Assembly: GCF_000425785.1 (NCBI RefSeq)
Contig: NZ_KE384452.1
Location: 218,803-282,802, forward strand
Direction of reading: 5' to 3'
Origin: Pseudomonas taiwanensis DSM 21245
GTDB taxonomy: Bacteria > Pseudomonadota > Gammaproteobacteria > Pseudomonadales > Pseudomonadaceae
Length of the DNA stretch: 64,000 bases
Shown: positions 1 to 10,416 of the stretch, piece after piece
How the letters are laid out: the number at the start of each line of letters is the position of its first letter
Numbering within the stretch: the stretch's first letter is position 1
The notes under the pieces: generated by a model
Database searches by the model: none
Told to the model about the DNA's origin: nothing
What the model saw: only the letters and a program-made list of their open reading frames with translations
Program-made: the position numbers and the translations under genes

Positions 1-416
1 TGGCGCATGCACCAACTGAACGTGAAGAATGCATAGACGAACACCATCGCCAGGCATAACAGTTTGATTTCCGACATGCCTTGCGATGTCTGCTGGACCA
101 ACGGCAGGTCGGCCAGCAACGACAGCGCCCGATCCGACGCCCCGAGCACCGTAAGGATGCCGGCCAGGATGATCAGCGTACTGGAGGCGAAGAACGAGGC
201 ATTGCGCTCAAGATTGCCGATCACACTGGCGTCCGCGATACGGTTGTCACGCAGCAGCATGCGGCGCATCCAGTCCTCGCGATACAAATGCAGGACACTG
301 GCCAGGCACGCCGTATCACGGCCCTTCCAGATGGCGTAACGGGTATAGCCTCCCCAACACAGGGCAAACCAGCCGATGGCCAGCAGGTTGTAGATGTTGC
401 TTTGAATGAAGTTCAT
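1..416 (-). CDS. DUF599 family membrane protein (3' end beyond the window)
   Basis: The gene runs off the left edge, so only the first 138 codons are visible. The start is the ATG at 416 on the minus strand, giving MNFIQSNIYNLLAIGWFALC. There is a hydrophobic segment at about residues 8-25, a charged stretch containing REDWMRRMLLRDNRI, and further hydrophobic segments at about 72-90 and 115-135. The layout (an N-terminal helix, the W-R-R-M-L-R-D-N loop, then clustered helices) is what I recall of DUF599, a family of roughly 230-aa inner-membrane proteins of unknown function. It faces the same way as brnQ but is separated from it by a terminator-like hairpin at 533-566, so it is probably transcribed on its own. 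No function can be assigned. The family call rests on recognition only. Confidence 0.6.
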   Translation of the reverse strand, partial: MNFIQSNIYNLLAIGWFALCWGGYTRYAIWKGRDTACLASVLHLYREDWMRRMLLRDNRIADASVIGNLERNASFFASSTLIILAGILTVLGASDRALSLLADLPLVQQTSQGMSEIKLLCLAMVFVYAFFTFSWCMR

Positions 417-532
417 GCAGAGTTCCCGAACGCCAGGTGCACAAAGAATAGAGACGGCATTTCGACGCCTGCAAGCCCGGAAAGGCACACCGTCGGGTCA
501 AAATGTTTTTCTGCCGATGCCACTCGATGCAA

Positions 533-566
533 ACAAAAGCCCCGCATCCTCTCGGACACGGGGCTT
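533..566 (-). terminator. Rho-independent terminator of brnQ
   Basis: An 8-bp perfect stem (537-544 AAGCCCCG with 559-566 CGGGGCTT) encloses a 14-nt loop. Read on the minus strand, the second arm runs into TTTTGTTT. It lies about 65 bp after the brnQ stop codon. Confidence 0.75.
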
Positions 567-630
567 CAGGTCTGGGCCTCTGGCAACACCCTATGGCTTG
601 TGGCCGGTGCCGCGATCAGGCATCAACACA

Positions 631-1944
631 TCAGGCCAGCGCCTCGCGCGGCTTGCCCAGCATACGGTCGCAGACCACGGCGCCTGCCAGGGTCAGGACC
701 GAAGGCACCAGCCAGGCCATGCCCTCGTCGCTGAACGGCAGGTGAGCCATGAAGTCCGGCAGTACGTGGGCGATGCTGCTGCCTTTGATTGCATCGACGA
801 TACCGAACACCAGCGATACCAGCATGACCGGCGCCAGGATGCGAGTCGGCGAATTCCACAGATCCTTCACGAAGCTCAGGCCTACCACCACGATGCACGG
901 TGGGTAGATCGCGGTCAGCACCGGGATCGAGAACATGATCAGCTTGGTCAGGCCAAGGTTGGAGATCAGCAGCGAGAAGCCCGCCAGGATCACCACCAAT
1001 GCACGGTACGACAACGGCAGAATCTGGCTGAAGTACTCGGCACACGCACAGGTCAGGCCGACCGCGGTCACCAGGCACGCCAAGGCGATCAACACGGCCA
1101 GGAAACCGCTGCCCAGCGAGCCGAAGGTGTGCTGCACATAGGCGTGCAGTACCGCCGCACCGTTGGTGGCGCCCGCCGCGATCTCATGACTGCCCGCACC
1201 CAGGCGGAACAGGCTGACGTAGACCAACGCCAGGCCGACACCGGCGATAAGGCCCGCAATGATGGCATAGCGAGTGATCAACTTAGGCGACTCGACACCA
1301 CGCGAGCGAATGGCGTTGACGATCACGATACCGAACACCAACGCACCGAGGGTATCCATGGTCAGGTAGCCATCGGAGAAGCCTTTGGAGAACGCGGCAG
1401 CGGCATAGGCGGGCTGCGCCTCACCGATGGTGCCGGCCGGCAGCGCGAACGCGGCGATGCCCAGCACCGCCAGGGCAATGATCTTCAGCGGGGCGAGGAA
1501 GCGGCCGACCGTGTCGAGCAACTTGCCAGGGTACATGGACACGGCCAGTACCACCACGAAGTACACCAGGCTGTAGATGAACAGCGCCATGGGGCTTTCA
1601 CCGGTCAGCGGCGCCACGCCTACTTCGAACGACACGGTCGCGGTGCGCGGGGTGGCGAACAGCGGGCCGACCGACAGGTAGCACACGGCTGCCAGCAAGC
1701 CACCGAAGAACTTGCCGATCGGGCTGCTCAGCGCGTCCATGCCACCACCGACCTTGGCCAGGGCAACCACGGTGATCACCGGCAGGCCAACCGCTGTAAC
1801 CAGGAAGCCCAGGGCCGCCATCCATACATGCGGACCCGACTGCAGGCCGACGATGGGCGGGAAGATGATATTGCCGGCGCCTACGAAAAGCGCAAACGTC
1901 ATAAAGCCAAGCGCCAGGATATCCTGGCCTTTTAACACTTTCAT
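631..1944 (-). CDS. brnQ: Branched-chain amino acid transport system II carrier protein (LIVCS family)
   Basis: This is an inner-membrane symporter that brings leucine, isoleucine and valine into the cell with a cation. The reading frame is open well upstream, but the family start is the ATG at 1944 (MKVLKGQDILALGFMTFALF), giving 437 aa, the usual BraB/BraZ/BrnQ length. The N-terminus shows the conserved FVGAGNIIFPP motif near residues 20-30. Around a dozen hydrophobic helices follow, with the typical MYPGKLLDTVGRFLAPLKI and DTLGALVFGIVIVNAIR segments. No strong Shine-Dalgarno sequence precedes the ATG. The gene stands alone between terminators on both sides, preceded by a 375-bp spacer. PAO1 has two paralogues (braB, braZ); I cannot tell which is the closer match, so the generic symbol is used. 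Confidence 0.93.
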   Translation of the reverse strand: MKVLKGQDILALGFMTFALFVGAGNIIFPPIVGLQSGPHVWMAALGFLVTAVGLPVITVVALAKVGGGMDALSSPIGKFFGGLLAAVCYLSVGPLFATPRTATVSFEVGVAPLTGESPMALFIYSLVYFVVVLAVSMYPGKLLDTVGRFLAPLKIIALAVLGIAAFALPAGTIGEAQPAYAAAAFSKGFSDGYLTMDTLGALVFGIVIVNAIRSRGVESPKLITRYAIIAGLIAGVGLALVYVSLFRLGAGSHEIAAGATNGAAVLHAYVQHTFGSLGSGFLAVLIALACLVTAVGLTCACAEYFSQILPLSYRALVVILAGFSLLISNLGLTKLIMFSIPVLTAIYPPCIVVVGLSFVKDLWNSPTRILAPVMLVSLVFGIVDAIKGSSIAHVLPDFMAHLPFSDEGMAWLVPSVLTLAGAVVCDRMLGKPREALA

Positions 1945-2319
1945 TTTAAGGAAGTACCACACTGCTGAAATCGGGATTCGAGAGGGGATTTCCCAATGGG
2001 TGAGGGAAATGCTGCCCGGCTTGGTAGGCCAGACCCGTTTAGCGTGTCGTTCCCTTTTGGGGTACGGGCACAGAGTGAGCGCGTAGATTAACCGTTTTAC
2101 CGGGCAAACGCACTGATACAGTGCTGCTTGTCCGATGTGCGTATGTGTTTGTCGTCTGGATATCTGTCTCAGGCGATAATTTATTGCTGAATCGGGCAAA
2201 TGTCTGGTGGAAAAACCTGATCGAGGCGATCGAATTTTCCGCACCGAGAAAAGACCTCCCCCTCATAACGACAAAGGCCACCCGAAGGTGGCCTCTGTGC
2301 GCGTGGGGGGTAAAGCGTA
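1945..2319. other. Intergenic spacer between brnQ and sucD
   Basis: The spacer is 375 bp. The sucD terminator occupies its right end. A 7-bp inverted repeat (ATTTCCC at 1988-1994, GGGAAAT at 2004-2010) lies about 45-65 bp upstream of the brnQ ATG and could act as an operator or leader hairpin. I see no convincing -35/-10 pair and no gene. The long open frames crossing this stretch lack start signals and are extensions of brnQ or its antisense. Confidence 0.45.
2273..2296 (-). terminator. Terminator after sucD
   Basis: A 7-bp GC stem (2276-2282 GGCCACC with 2287-2293 GGTGGCC) closes on a CGAA loop, which is TTCG on the minus strand, and is followed on that strand by TTTGTCG. It lies about 25-45 bp after the sucD stop codon and ends the suc block. 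Confidence 0.8.
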
Positions 2320-3204
2320 TTACTTCTTCATTTCCCAGCCAGTCAGCTCGGCCAGGGCCTTGCCGATGTCAGCCAGGGAACGCACGGTTTTCACACCTGC
2401 GTCCTGCAGGGCGGCGAACTTCTCGTCCGCAGTGCCCTTGCCGCCGGAAATGATGGCGCCAGCGTGACCCATGCGCTTGCCCGCAGGAGCGGTAACACCA
2501 GCGATGTAGGAAACGACAGGCTTGGTGACGTTGGCCTTGATATAGGTAGCAGCCTCTTCTTCAGCCGAACCGCCGATCTCACCGATCATGACGATCGCTT
2601 CGGTCTGCGGGTCTTCCTGGAACAGCTTCAGGATGTCGATGAAGTTCGAGCCTGGGATCGGGTCGCCGCCGATACCGACGCAGGTCGACTGGCCGAAGCC
2701 GGCGTCGGTGGTCTGCTTGACCGCTTCATAGGTCAGGGTGCCGGAACGGGAAACGATACCAACCTTGCCTGGCAGGTGGATGTGGCCTGGCATGATGCCG
2801 ATCTTGCACTCGCCCGGGGTGATGACACCTGGGCAGTTAGGGCCGATCAGACGTACGCCCAGCTCGTCGCACTTGACCTTGGCGTCCAGCATGTCGAGGG
2901 TAGGGATACCCTCGGTGATGCAGACGATCAGCTTGATGCCGGCGAAGGCAGCTTCCAGGATCGAGTCTTTGCAGAACGGAGCCGGAACGTAGATCACCGA
3001 GGCTTCGGCGCCAGTGGCTTCGACAGCGTCCTTGACGGTGTTGAACACCGGCAGGCCCAGGTGGGTAGTGCCACCCTTGCCCGGAGTAACGCCGCCAACC
3101 ATCTTGGTGCCGTAGGCGATGGCTTGTTCGGAGTGGAAAGTACCCTGCGAGCCAGTGAAGCCCTGGCAGATGACTTTGGTGTCTTTATTGATCAGGACGC
3201 TCAT
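2320..3204 (-). CDS. sucD: Succinate-CoA ligase (ADP-forming) subunit alpha
   Basis: SucD is the alpha subunit of succinyl-CoA synthetase. With SucC it converts succinyl-CoA to succinate with substrate-level NTP formation in the TCA cycle. The 294-aa product has the N-terminal CoA-binding fold (VICQGFTGSQGTFHSEQAI, then MVGGVTPGKGG), the VRLIGPNCPGVITPGECKIG segment, and near residue 245 the GHAGAIISGG motif whose histidine is the phospho-His. The start codon overlaps the sucC stop by one base (TAATG on the minus strand), so the two subunits are translationally coupled. It is the last gene of the sdh-suc block and is followed by a terminator. Confidence 0.98.
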   Translation of the reverse strand: MSVLINKDTKVICQGFTGSQGTFHSEQAIAYGTKMVGGVTPGKGGTTHLGLPVFNTVKDAVEATGAEASVIYVPAPFCKDSILEAAFAGIKLIVCITEGIPTLDMLDAKVKCDELGVRLIGPNCPGVITPGECKIGIMPGHIHLPGKVGIVSRSGTLTYEAVKQTTDAGFGQSTCVGIGGDPIPGSNFIDILKLFQEDPQTEAIVMIGEIGGSAEEEAATYIKANVTKPVVSYIAGVTAPAGKRMGHAGAIISGGKGTADEKFAALQDAGVKTVRSLADIGKALAELTGWEMKK

Positions 3205-4370
3205 TACTTGCCCTCCGCAGCTTTGACAACTTGTTGAGCAGCGTCGGTCAGGCTGGTGGCCGCAATGATGTTCAAACCGCTTTCTGCCAGTACTTTAGCG
3301 CCCAGTTCGGCGTTGTTGCCTTCGAGGCGAACGACGACCGGAACCTTAACGCCTACTTCTTTCACTGCACCGATGATGCCTTCGGCAATCATGTCGCAGC
3401 GAACGATGCCGCCGAAGATGTTGACCAGAACGGCCGCGACATTGCTGTCCGACAGAATGATCTTGAACGCTTCGGTCACGCGCTCTTTGGTGGCGCCGCC
3501 GCCAACGTCCAGGAAGTTGGCTGGCTTGCCACCGTGCAGGTTGACGATGTCCATGGTACCCATGGCCAGACCGGCACCGTTGACCATGCAGCCTATGTTG
3601 CCTTCCAGGGCTACGTAGTTCAGTTCGAACTTGGCAGCGTGGGCTTCACGGGCGTCGTCTTGCGACGGGTCGTGGAAGGTCTTCAGCTTAGGCTGACGGT
3701 ACATGGCGTTGGCATCGATGTTGATCTTGGCATCGAGGCAGTGCAGGTCGCCGTCGGCCTTGATGACCAGCGGGTTCACTTCCAGCAGGGCGAGGTCGTG
3801 ATCCTTGAACAGCTTGGCCAGACCGACGAAGATCTTGGCGAACTGTTGAACTTGCTTGCCTTCCAGACCCAGCTGGAACGCCAGCTCACGACCCTGGAAC
3901 GGCTGAGCGCCGACCAGTGGATCGATGGTAGCCTTGAGGATCTTCTCAGGAGTTTCGTGAGCGACTTTCTCGATGTCCACGCCACCTTCGGTGGAGGCCA
4001 TGAACACGATACGACGGCTCGAGCGATCGACGACAGCGCCCAGGTACAGCTCTTTGGCGATGTCAGTGCAGGATTCGACCAGGATCTTGGAAACTGGTTG
4101 ACCGTTGGCGTCAGTCTGGTAGGTCACCAGATTCTTGCCCAACCACTGCGCAGCGAACGCCTTGGCGTCTTCCTTGCTGCGAACCAGCTTTACGCCGCCC
4201 GCTTTACCGCGACCGCCAGCGTGGACCTGGGCTTTGACGACCCACTCCGAACCGCCGATCTTGTCGCAGGCTTCTGCAGCTTCTTCAGGGGTGTCGACAG
4301 CGAAACCCTTGGAAACTGGCAGGCCGTATTCAGCGAACAGCTGCTTACCCTGATACTCGTGAAGATTCAT
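3204..4370 (-). CDS. sucC: Succinate-CoA ligase (ADP-forming) subunit beta
   Basis: SucC carries the ATP-grasp nucleotide-binding fold and the succinate site of succinyl-CoA synthetase. The frame is open further upstream, but the conserved start is the ATG at 4370 (MNLHEYQGKQLFAEYGLPVS), giving the family length of 388 aa. Visible landmarks are VKAQVHAGGRGKAGGVKLV near residue 45 (ATP-grasp), LEVNPLVIKADGDLHCLDAK near 200 (Mg site), and the C-terminal NIFGGIVRCDMIAEGI and VVRLEGNNAELG motifs. It is separated from lpdG by 172 bp and overlaps sucD by one base. Confidence 0.98.
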   Translation of the reverse strand: MNLHEYQGKQLFAEYGLPVSKGFAVDTPEEAAEACDKIGGSEWVVKAQVHAGGRGKAGGVKLVRSKEDAKAFAAQWLGKNLVTYQTDANGQPVSKILVESCTDIAKELYLGAVVDRSSRRIVFMASTEGGVDIEKVAHETPEKILKATIDPLVGAQPFQGRELAFQLGLEGKQVQQFAKIFVGLAKLFKDHDLALLEVNPLVIKADGDLHCLDAKINIDANAMYRQPKLKTFHDPSQDDAREAHAAKFELNYVALEGNIGCMVNGAGLAMGTMDIVNLHGGKPANFLDVGGGATKERVTEAFKIILSDSNVAAVLVNIFGGIVRCDMIAEGIIGAVKEVGVKVPVVVRLEGNNAELGAKVLAESGLNIIAATSLTDAAQQVVKAAEGK

Positions 4371-4510
4371 GCTTTTTACCGTCTTCGTTAGGTACTGCGC
4401 TTCGGCGCTGCGCCATTGCTGGCGCCGCACCACCTGTGACCGTTAACCCCGGGTTATCCCATGTAGTTCGGTCCGGCGGACGTTCCGCGGTGAGTCATGC
4501 ACGCAAGACT

Positions 4511-4532
4511 CACGACGGGCAGCCCGCCGTGG
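4511..4532 (-). repeat. Imperfect hairpin between lpdG and sucC
   Basis: CACGaCGGG at 4511-4519 can pair with CCCGcCGTG at about 4523-4531 with one internal mismatch and a 3-nt loop. It sits 11-31 bp after the lpdG stop codon in the 172-bp gap. There is no T-run after it on the minus strand, so an attenuator or RNA-stability stem is more likely than a full terminator. Confidence 0.35.
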
Positions 4533-4542
4533 TTTCTTATAA

Positions 4543-5979
4543 TTAACGCTTCTTACGGTTGGCCACGTGAATGGCGCCGCCATTCACTGCCAGCGCTGCT
4601 TCATGCAGCGCTTCGGACAGGGTCGGATGGCTGAAGACCATCATGCCCAGATCCTCGGCACTGGTGCCGAATTCCATCGCGATTGCGCCCTGCTGTACCA
4701 GTTCGGCAGCCGATGGGCCAATCACGTGCACGCCCAGGACGCGGTCGGTCTTGGCATCGGCGATGACCTTGACGAAACCACCGGTGTCGTTGGCTGCCAT
4801 TGCACGGCCGCTGGCCGCGAACGGGAAGGTGCCTACGTTAACCTCAACACCCTCGGCCTTCAAGGCTTGTTCGGTCTTGCCGACCCAAGCGATTTCCGGG
4901 TGGGTGTAGATGACCGATGGAATCAGGTCGTAATTCATCTGGGCTTTGTGGCCCTTGATGCGCTCGACGACCATGATGCCCTCTTCCGAGGCCTTGTGTG
5001 CCAGCATCATGCCGCGCACCACGTCACCGATGGCATAGACGCCAGGAACGCTGGTGGCGCAGTAGTCGTCGACGAAGATGTAGCCACGCTCGTCGATGTT
5101 CACACCGCAGTCAGCCGACAGCAGGTCGGTGGTCACAGGACGACGGCCGACCGCGACGATCAGCTTGTCGAAGGTGATCTTCTGCTCGCCGTTGGCGTCG
5201 GTGTAGGTCACTTCGACTTCGTTGCCGTTGACTTTCGAGCCGGTGACGCGAGCGCCCAGCTTGATGTCCAGGCCTTGCTTGGTCAGGGTCTTCTGGGCTT
5301 CTTTCGAGACGGCGGTGTCGGCAGCCATCAGGAAGGTGTCCAGGGCTTCCAGGACGGTGACTTCAGCGCCCAGACGAGCCCAGACCGAACCCAGTTCCAG
5401 ACCGATGACACCGGCGCCGATCACGCCCAGGCGCTTAGGCACAGCTTGGAATTCCAGGGCGCCGGTGGAATCGACGATGACGTTCTGGTCGACCGGAGCC
5501 GGCGGAATGTCGATCGGACGCGAGCCAGAGGCCAGGATCACGTTTTCGGCTTCGATGACTTCGGTGGTGCCGTCAGCCTTGGTGACTTCGACTTTCTTGC
5601 CAGCCAGCAGCTTGCCGTGGCCCTGGATCGAAGTGACGCCATTGGCCTTGAACAGCGTGGCAACGCCACCGGTCAGGTTCTTGACGATGCCAGCCTTGCG
5701 GCCAACCATCGCGGCGACGTCCATCTTCACTTCACCCGTGGAGATACCGTGGACGTTGAAGCTCTCTTTGGCTTCCTTGTATTTCCAGGAGCTGTCCAGC
5801 AGCGCCTTGGAAGGAATGCAACCTACGTTCAGGCAGGTGCCGCCCAGGGCCAGCTTGCCCTCGGCGTCGGTGTACTTCTCGATACAGGCAGTCTTCAGAC
5901 CAAGTTGTGCGGCCTTGATGGCAGCCACATAGCCGCCAGGACCTGCACCAATTACCACTACGTCAAATTTCTGGGTCAT
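4543..5979 (-). CDS. lpdG: Dihydrolipoyl dehydrogenase (E3) of the 2-oxoglutarate dehydrogenase complex
   Basis: This flavoprotein reoxidises the dihydrolipoyl arms of SucB and passes electrons to NAD+. The 478-aa sequence opens with the FAD-binding VVVIGAGPGGYVAAIKAAQLG. The redox-active disulfide follows at about residues 48-55 in GGTCLNVGCIPSK. The second dinucleotide fold is GAGVIGLELGSVWARLGAEV near 185, and a third motif is GVYAIGDVVRGMMLAHKASEEG near 315. The dimer-interface HPTLSEALHEAAL near 450 supplies the catalytic His-Glu pair. The ATG at 5979 is preceded by AAGGAAT at good spacing. Its position inside the suc operon identifies it as the E3 called LPD-Glc/LpdG in pseudomonads, rather than the E3 of the branched-chain keto acid or pyruvate complexes. 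Confidence 0.96.
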   Translation of the reverse strand: MTQKFDVVVIGAGPGGYVAAIKAAQLGLKTACIEKYTDAEGKLALGGTCLNVGCIPSKALLDSSWKYKEAKESFNVHGISTGEVKMDVAAMVGRKAGIVKNLTGGVATLFKANGVTSIQGHGKLLAGKKVEVTKADGTTEVIEAENVILASGSRPIDIPPAPVDQNVIVDSTGALEFQAVPKRLGVIGAGVIGLELGSVWARLGAEVTVLEALDTFLMAADTAVSKEAQKTLTKQGLDIKLGARVTGSKVNGNEVEVTYTDANGEQKITFDKLIVAVGRRPVTTDLLSADCGVNIDERGYIFVDDYCATSVPGVYAIGDVVRGMMLAHKASEEGIMVVERIKGHKAQMNYDLIPSVIYTHPEIAWVGKTEQALKAEGVEVNVGTFPFAASGRAMAANDTGGFVKVIADAKTDRVLGVHVIGPSAAELVQQGAIAMEFGTSAEDLGMMVFSHPTLSEALHEAALAVNGGAIHVANRKKR

Positions 5980-5994
5980 AAAAGATTCCTTATC

Positions 5995-6071
5995 AGCTAC
6001 AAGCTACAAGCCGCGAACCGCGCGGCCCTGCTTCTCTCGAAGCCGGGGCCGAACGGTAAGCAGCCAGAGGG
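5995..6071. repeat. Short repeat and GC-rich spacer between sucB and lpdG
   Basis: The 92-bp gap carries the tandem repeat AGCTACAAGCTACAAGC at 5995-6011, followed by GC-rich short inverted repeats. From memory, AGCTACAAGC-type repeats are common between genes in Pseudomonas. Here it sits inside an operon and may form a processing or stability stem. It is a weak call. Confidence 0.3.
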
Positions 6072-7298
<1,227 letters not shown>

Positions 7299-7340
7299 TA
7301 TCAGTGTTTCCTTAAATTCGGTTTCGTGTGCGCGATGGCG

Positions 7341-10172
7341 TTAGACAGTGAAGGCGTCTTGCAGCAGTTTTTCCTGCTGTTCGGCGTGCTTCGATGCGTA
7401 ACCACAAGCGGGTGCGGCGGAAGCGTCGCGACCTGCGTATTCCAGAACCAGTGCCTTGTTGTGGCGGCCCAGGATACGGCGCATGTGGTGCTGGCTGCTG
7501 TACCAGGCGCCCTGGTTCATCGGTTCTTCCTGGCACCAGACCGCATGCTTGAGGTTGGTGTACGGCGCCAGGATTTCCACCAGGTCATCCTCAGGGAACG
7601 GATACAGCTGCTCGATACGCACGATGGCGATGTCTTCGCGGCCTTCGGCACGGCGTTTTTCCAGCAGGTCGTAGTAAACCTTGCCACCGCACAGAATCAG
7701 GCGCTCGACCTTGGCCGGATCGAGGTTGTCGATTTCCGGGATCACGGTCTGGAACGAGCCTTCGGCCAGGTCTTCCAAGGTCGACACGGCCAGCTTGTGG
7801 CGCAGCAGCGACTTCGGTGTCAGCACGATCAGCGGCTTGCGCAGCGGACGAATGACCTGACGACGCAGCAGGTGGTAGATCTGGGCTGGAGTGGTCGGTA
7901 CGCAAACCTGGATGTTGTGCTCGGCGCACAGCTGCAGGTAACGCTCCAGACGCGCGGAGGAGTGCTCCGGGCCCTGCCCTTCATAGCCGTGTGGCAGCAG
8001 CATGGTCAGACCGCACAGACGGCCCCACTTGTGCTCGCCACTGGTGATGAACTGGTCGATCACCACTTGCGCACCGTTGGCGAAGTCACCGAACTGGGCT
8101 TCCCAGATCACCAACGCGTTCGGCGTGGTGGTCGAGTAGCCGTATTCGAAGGCCAGAACGGCTTCTTCCGAAAGGAAGGAGTCGTACAGCTCGAACTTCG
8201 GCTGGCCTGGGAACAGGTTCTTCAGCGGTACGTAGGTGCTGGCGTCCTTCTGGTTGTGCAGCACTGCATGGCGGTGCGAGAAGGTGCCACGGCCGATGTC
8301 CTGGCCGGTCATACGGATTGGGTGACCTTCGAACTGCAGGGTGGCGTATGCCATGGTCTCTGCGTAACCCCAGTTGATCGGCAAGCCACCGGCCTGCATC
8401 TTCTGGCGATCTTCGTAGATCTTCGCTACCTGACGCTGAACCACGAAGCCTTCCGGCAGCTCCAGCAACTTGGCCGACAGCTCCTGCAGGGTCTTGAGGT
8501 CGAAGCGGGTGTCGTGACGCGCGGTCCAGGCGTGGCCCAGGTACGGACGCCAGTCGACGAACAGCTCGCGGTTCGGCTCCTTGACCAGGCTCTTGACCAC
8601 GTGCAGACCGTTGTCCAGGGCGTTGCGGTACTCGTCGACCTTGGCCTGAGCGCGCTCGGCGTCGATGCGACCAGCCTGGATCAGGGCATCCGCATACAGC
8701 TCACGGGTGGTGCGCTGCTTGCTGATCTGCTGATACATCAGCGGCTGGGTACCGTTCGGCTCGTCGGCCTCGTTGTGGCCGCGACGACGGTAGCAGACCA
8801 GGTCGATGACCACGTCACGCTTGAACTGCATGCGGTAGTCGATGGCCAGCTGGGTCACGAACAGCACGGCTTCCGGATCGTCACCGTTCACGTGCAGGAT
8901 CGGCGCCTGGATCATCTTGGCGACGTCGGTGGCGTACTCGGTGGAACGCGAGTCCAGCGGGTTGCTGATGGTGAAACCGACCTGGTTGTTGATCACGATG
9001 TGCACGGTACCGCCGGTCTTGAAACCGCGGGTCTGCGACATCTGGAAGGTTTCCATGACCACGCCCTGACCGGCGAACGCAGCGTCGCCGTGGATCGAGA
9101 TCGGCAGAACCTTGTCGCCCACGGTGTCGTTACGACGGTCCTGACGGGCGCGCACCGAACCTTCCACCACTGGCGAGACGATTTCCAGGTGGGACGGGTT
9201 GAACGCCATGGCCAGGTGAACTTCGCCACCGGGGGTCATCACGTTGGAGGAGAAGCCCTGGTGATACTTCACGTCACCGGAGCCCAGCTCGTTCATCTTC
9301 TTGCCTTCGAACTCGTCGAACAACTCGCGCGGGTTCTTGCCGAAGGTGTTCACCAGGACGTTCAGACGGCCACGGTGGGCCATGCCGATCACAACTTCCT
9401 TGGTGCCGTAGGAGCCGGAACGCTGGATCATTTCGTCCAGCATCGGGATCAGGCTTTCACCACCTTCGAGGCCGAAACGCTTGGTGCCCGGGTACTTGGT
9501 GCCCAGGTACTTCTCAAGGCCTTCACCGGCGGTCACGCGCTCGAGCAGGTGAGCCTGCACGTCGGCGGAGAATTCCGGACGACCGCGGACGCTTTCCAGG
9601 CGCTGCTGGAACCAGCTGCGCTGCTCGGAATCGACGATGTGGGTGAACTCGGCGCCAATGGTGCGACAATATGTCTTCTGGAGCGCCTCGAAAATTTCAC
9701 GTAGGCTCGCTTCCTCTTTGCCGATGAACAGGTCGCCGGCACGGAAGGTCGTATCAAGATCGGCATTGGTCAAGCCGTAGTGATTGATCGACAGGTCTAC
9801 GGGCGCAGGGCGCTGCCACAACCCCAAGGGGTCGAGCTTGGCAGCCTGATGGCCGCGCATACGATAGGCCTGGATCAGTCGCAGAACTTCAACCTGCTTC
9901 TTCTCGTGTTCACTGCTCACGCTCCCGGCGGACACCGGTTGGGCGCGGCGCTGGTTCTTTGCCAGCAGTACGAAATGGTCGCGGATTGTCGAGTGCGATA
10001 CATCAGTAGCGGTGCTGCCGTCGGCGGGCAACTTCTGGAAGTAAGTGCGCCACTCTTCTGGCACAGCGTTAGGGTCGTGCAGGTAGAGCTCATAAAGCTC
10101 TTCCACATATGCAGCGTTACCACCTGAAAGGTGGGCGCTTTCCCACATGCGCTGCATCACGCTTTCTTGCAT
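7341..10172 (-). CDS. sucA: 2-oxoglutarate dehydrogenase E1 component
   Basis: SucA is the thiamine-diphosphate enzyme that decarboxylates 2-oxoglutarate and succinylates the lipoyl arm of SucB. The protein is 943 aa, the normal length. The N-terminus (MQESVMQRMWESAHLSGGNA, then YVEELYELYLHDPNAVPEEW) is the family's E2-binding region. ThDP and substrate motifs visible are GMAHRGRLNVLVN near residue 260, SIHGDAAFAGQGVVMET near 360 with the Mg-binding continuation, and CYRRRGHNEADEP near 460. The transketolase-like pyrimidine domain follows (GRGTFSHRHAVLHNQ near 620, LPHGYEGQGPEHSSAR near 730). It is preceded by a 244-bp gap after sdhB that holds hairpins. Confidence 0.98.
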   Translation of the reverse strand: MQESVMQRMWESAHLSGGNAAYVEELYELYLHDPNAVPEEWRTYFQKLPADGSTATDVSHSTIRDHFVLLAKNQRRAQPVSAGSVSSEHEKKQVEVLRLIQAYRMRGHQAAKLDPLGLWQRPAPVDLSINHYGLTNADLDTTFRAGDLFIGKEEASLREIFEALQKTYCRTIGAEFTHIVDSEQRSWFQQRLESVRGRPEFSADVQAHLLERVTAGEGLEKYLGTKYPGTKRFGLEGGESLIPMLDEMIQRSGSYGTKEVVIGMAHRGRLNVLVNTFGKNPRELFDEFEGKKMNELGSGDVKYHQGFSSNVMTPGGEVHLAMAFNPSHLEIVSPVVEGSVRARQDRRNDTVGDKVLPISIHGDAAFAGQGVVMETFQMSQTRGFKTGGTVHIVINNQVGFTISNPLDSRSTEYATDVAKMIQAPILHVNGDDPEAVLFVTQLAIDYRMQFKRDVVIDLVCYRRRGHNEADEPNGTQPLMYQQISKQRTTRELYADALIQAGRIDAERAQAKVDEYRNALDNGLHVVKSLVKEPNRELFVDWRPYLGHAWTARHDTRFDLKTLQELSAKLLELPEGFVVQRQVAKIYEDRQKMQAGGLPINWGYAETMAYATLQFEGHPIRMTGQDIGRGTFSHRHAVLHNQKDASTYVPLKNLFPGQPKFELYDSFLSEEAVLAFEYGYSTTTPNALVIWEAQFGDFANGAQVVIDQFITSGEHKWGRLCGLTMLLPHGYEGQGPEHSSARLERYLQLCAEHNIQVCVPTTPAQIYHLLRRQVIRPLRKPLIVLTPKSLLRHKLAVSTLEDLAEGSFQTVIPEIDNLDPAKVERLILCGGKVYYDLLEKRRAEGREDIAIVRIEQLYPFPEDDLVEILAPYTNLKHAVWCQEEPMNQGAWYSSQHHMRRILGRHNKALVLEYAGRDASAAPACGYASKHAEQQEKLLQDAFTV

Positions 10173-10366
10173 GCTTGGTCACCCTCGGTTAGGGGACTGA
10201 TCGGCGAGAGCCACAGCAAACCTGGAAAAGTCCGAACACAGCGACTGAACCACGCCACCTGGATCCTGCTGATTTTCCGGGTACCAGCCCGGAAGCCCCT
10301 GCTGGTCTCATATCTTCATAGGTAATGAGCGCGGGCTTTTTGAGCCCTTGCTCGGGTTTTACCTCA

Positions 10367-10387
10367 GTGCGGGCTCACCACCCGCAC
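10367..10387 (-). repeat. Hairpin in the sdhB-sucA gap
   Basis: A perfect 7-bp stem (GTGCGGG at 10367-10373 and CCCGCAC at 10381-10387) with a 7-nt loop lies about 30 bp after the sdhB stop codon. On the minus strand it is followed by TGAGGTAAAA, not by a T-run. A second short inverted repeat (GGGCT / AGCCC, 10333-10347) lies beyond it. It is best read as a weak terminator or processing stem tuning sdh versus suc expression. Confidence 0.4.
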
Positions 10388-10416
10388 CTCGGCTTACTGC
10401 AGGTACAACGTTTGGA

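Noticed and set aside
406..1935. A 509-codon plus-strand frame opposite brnQ.
   Set aside because: It is antisense to a clear transporter gene. Its composition (R/H/Q-rich) is that of a shadow frame.
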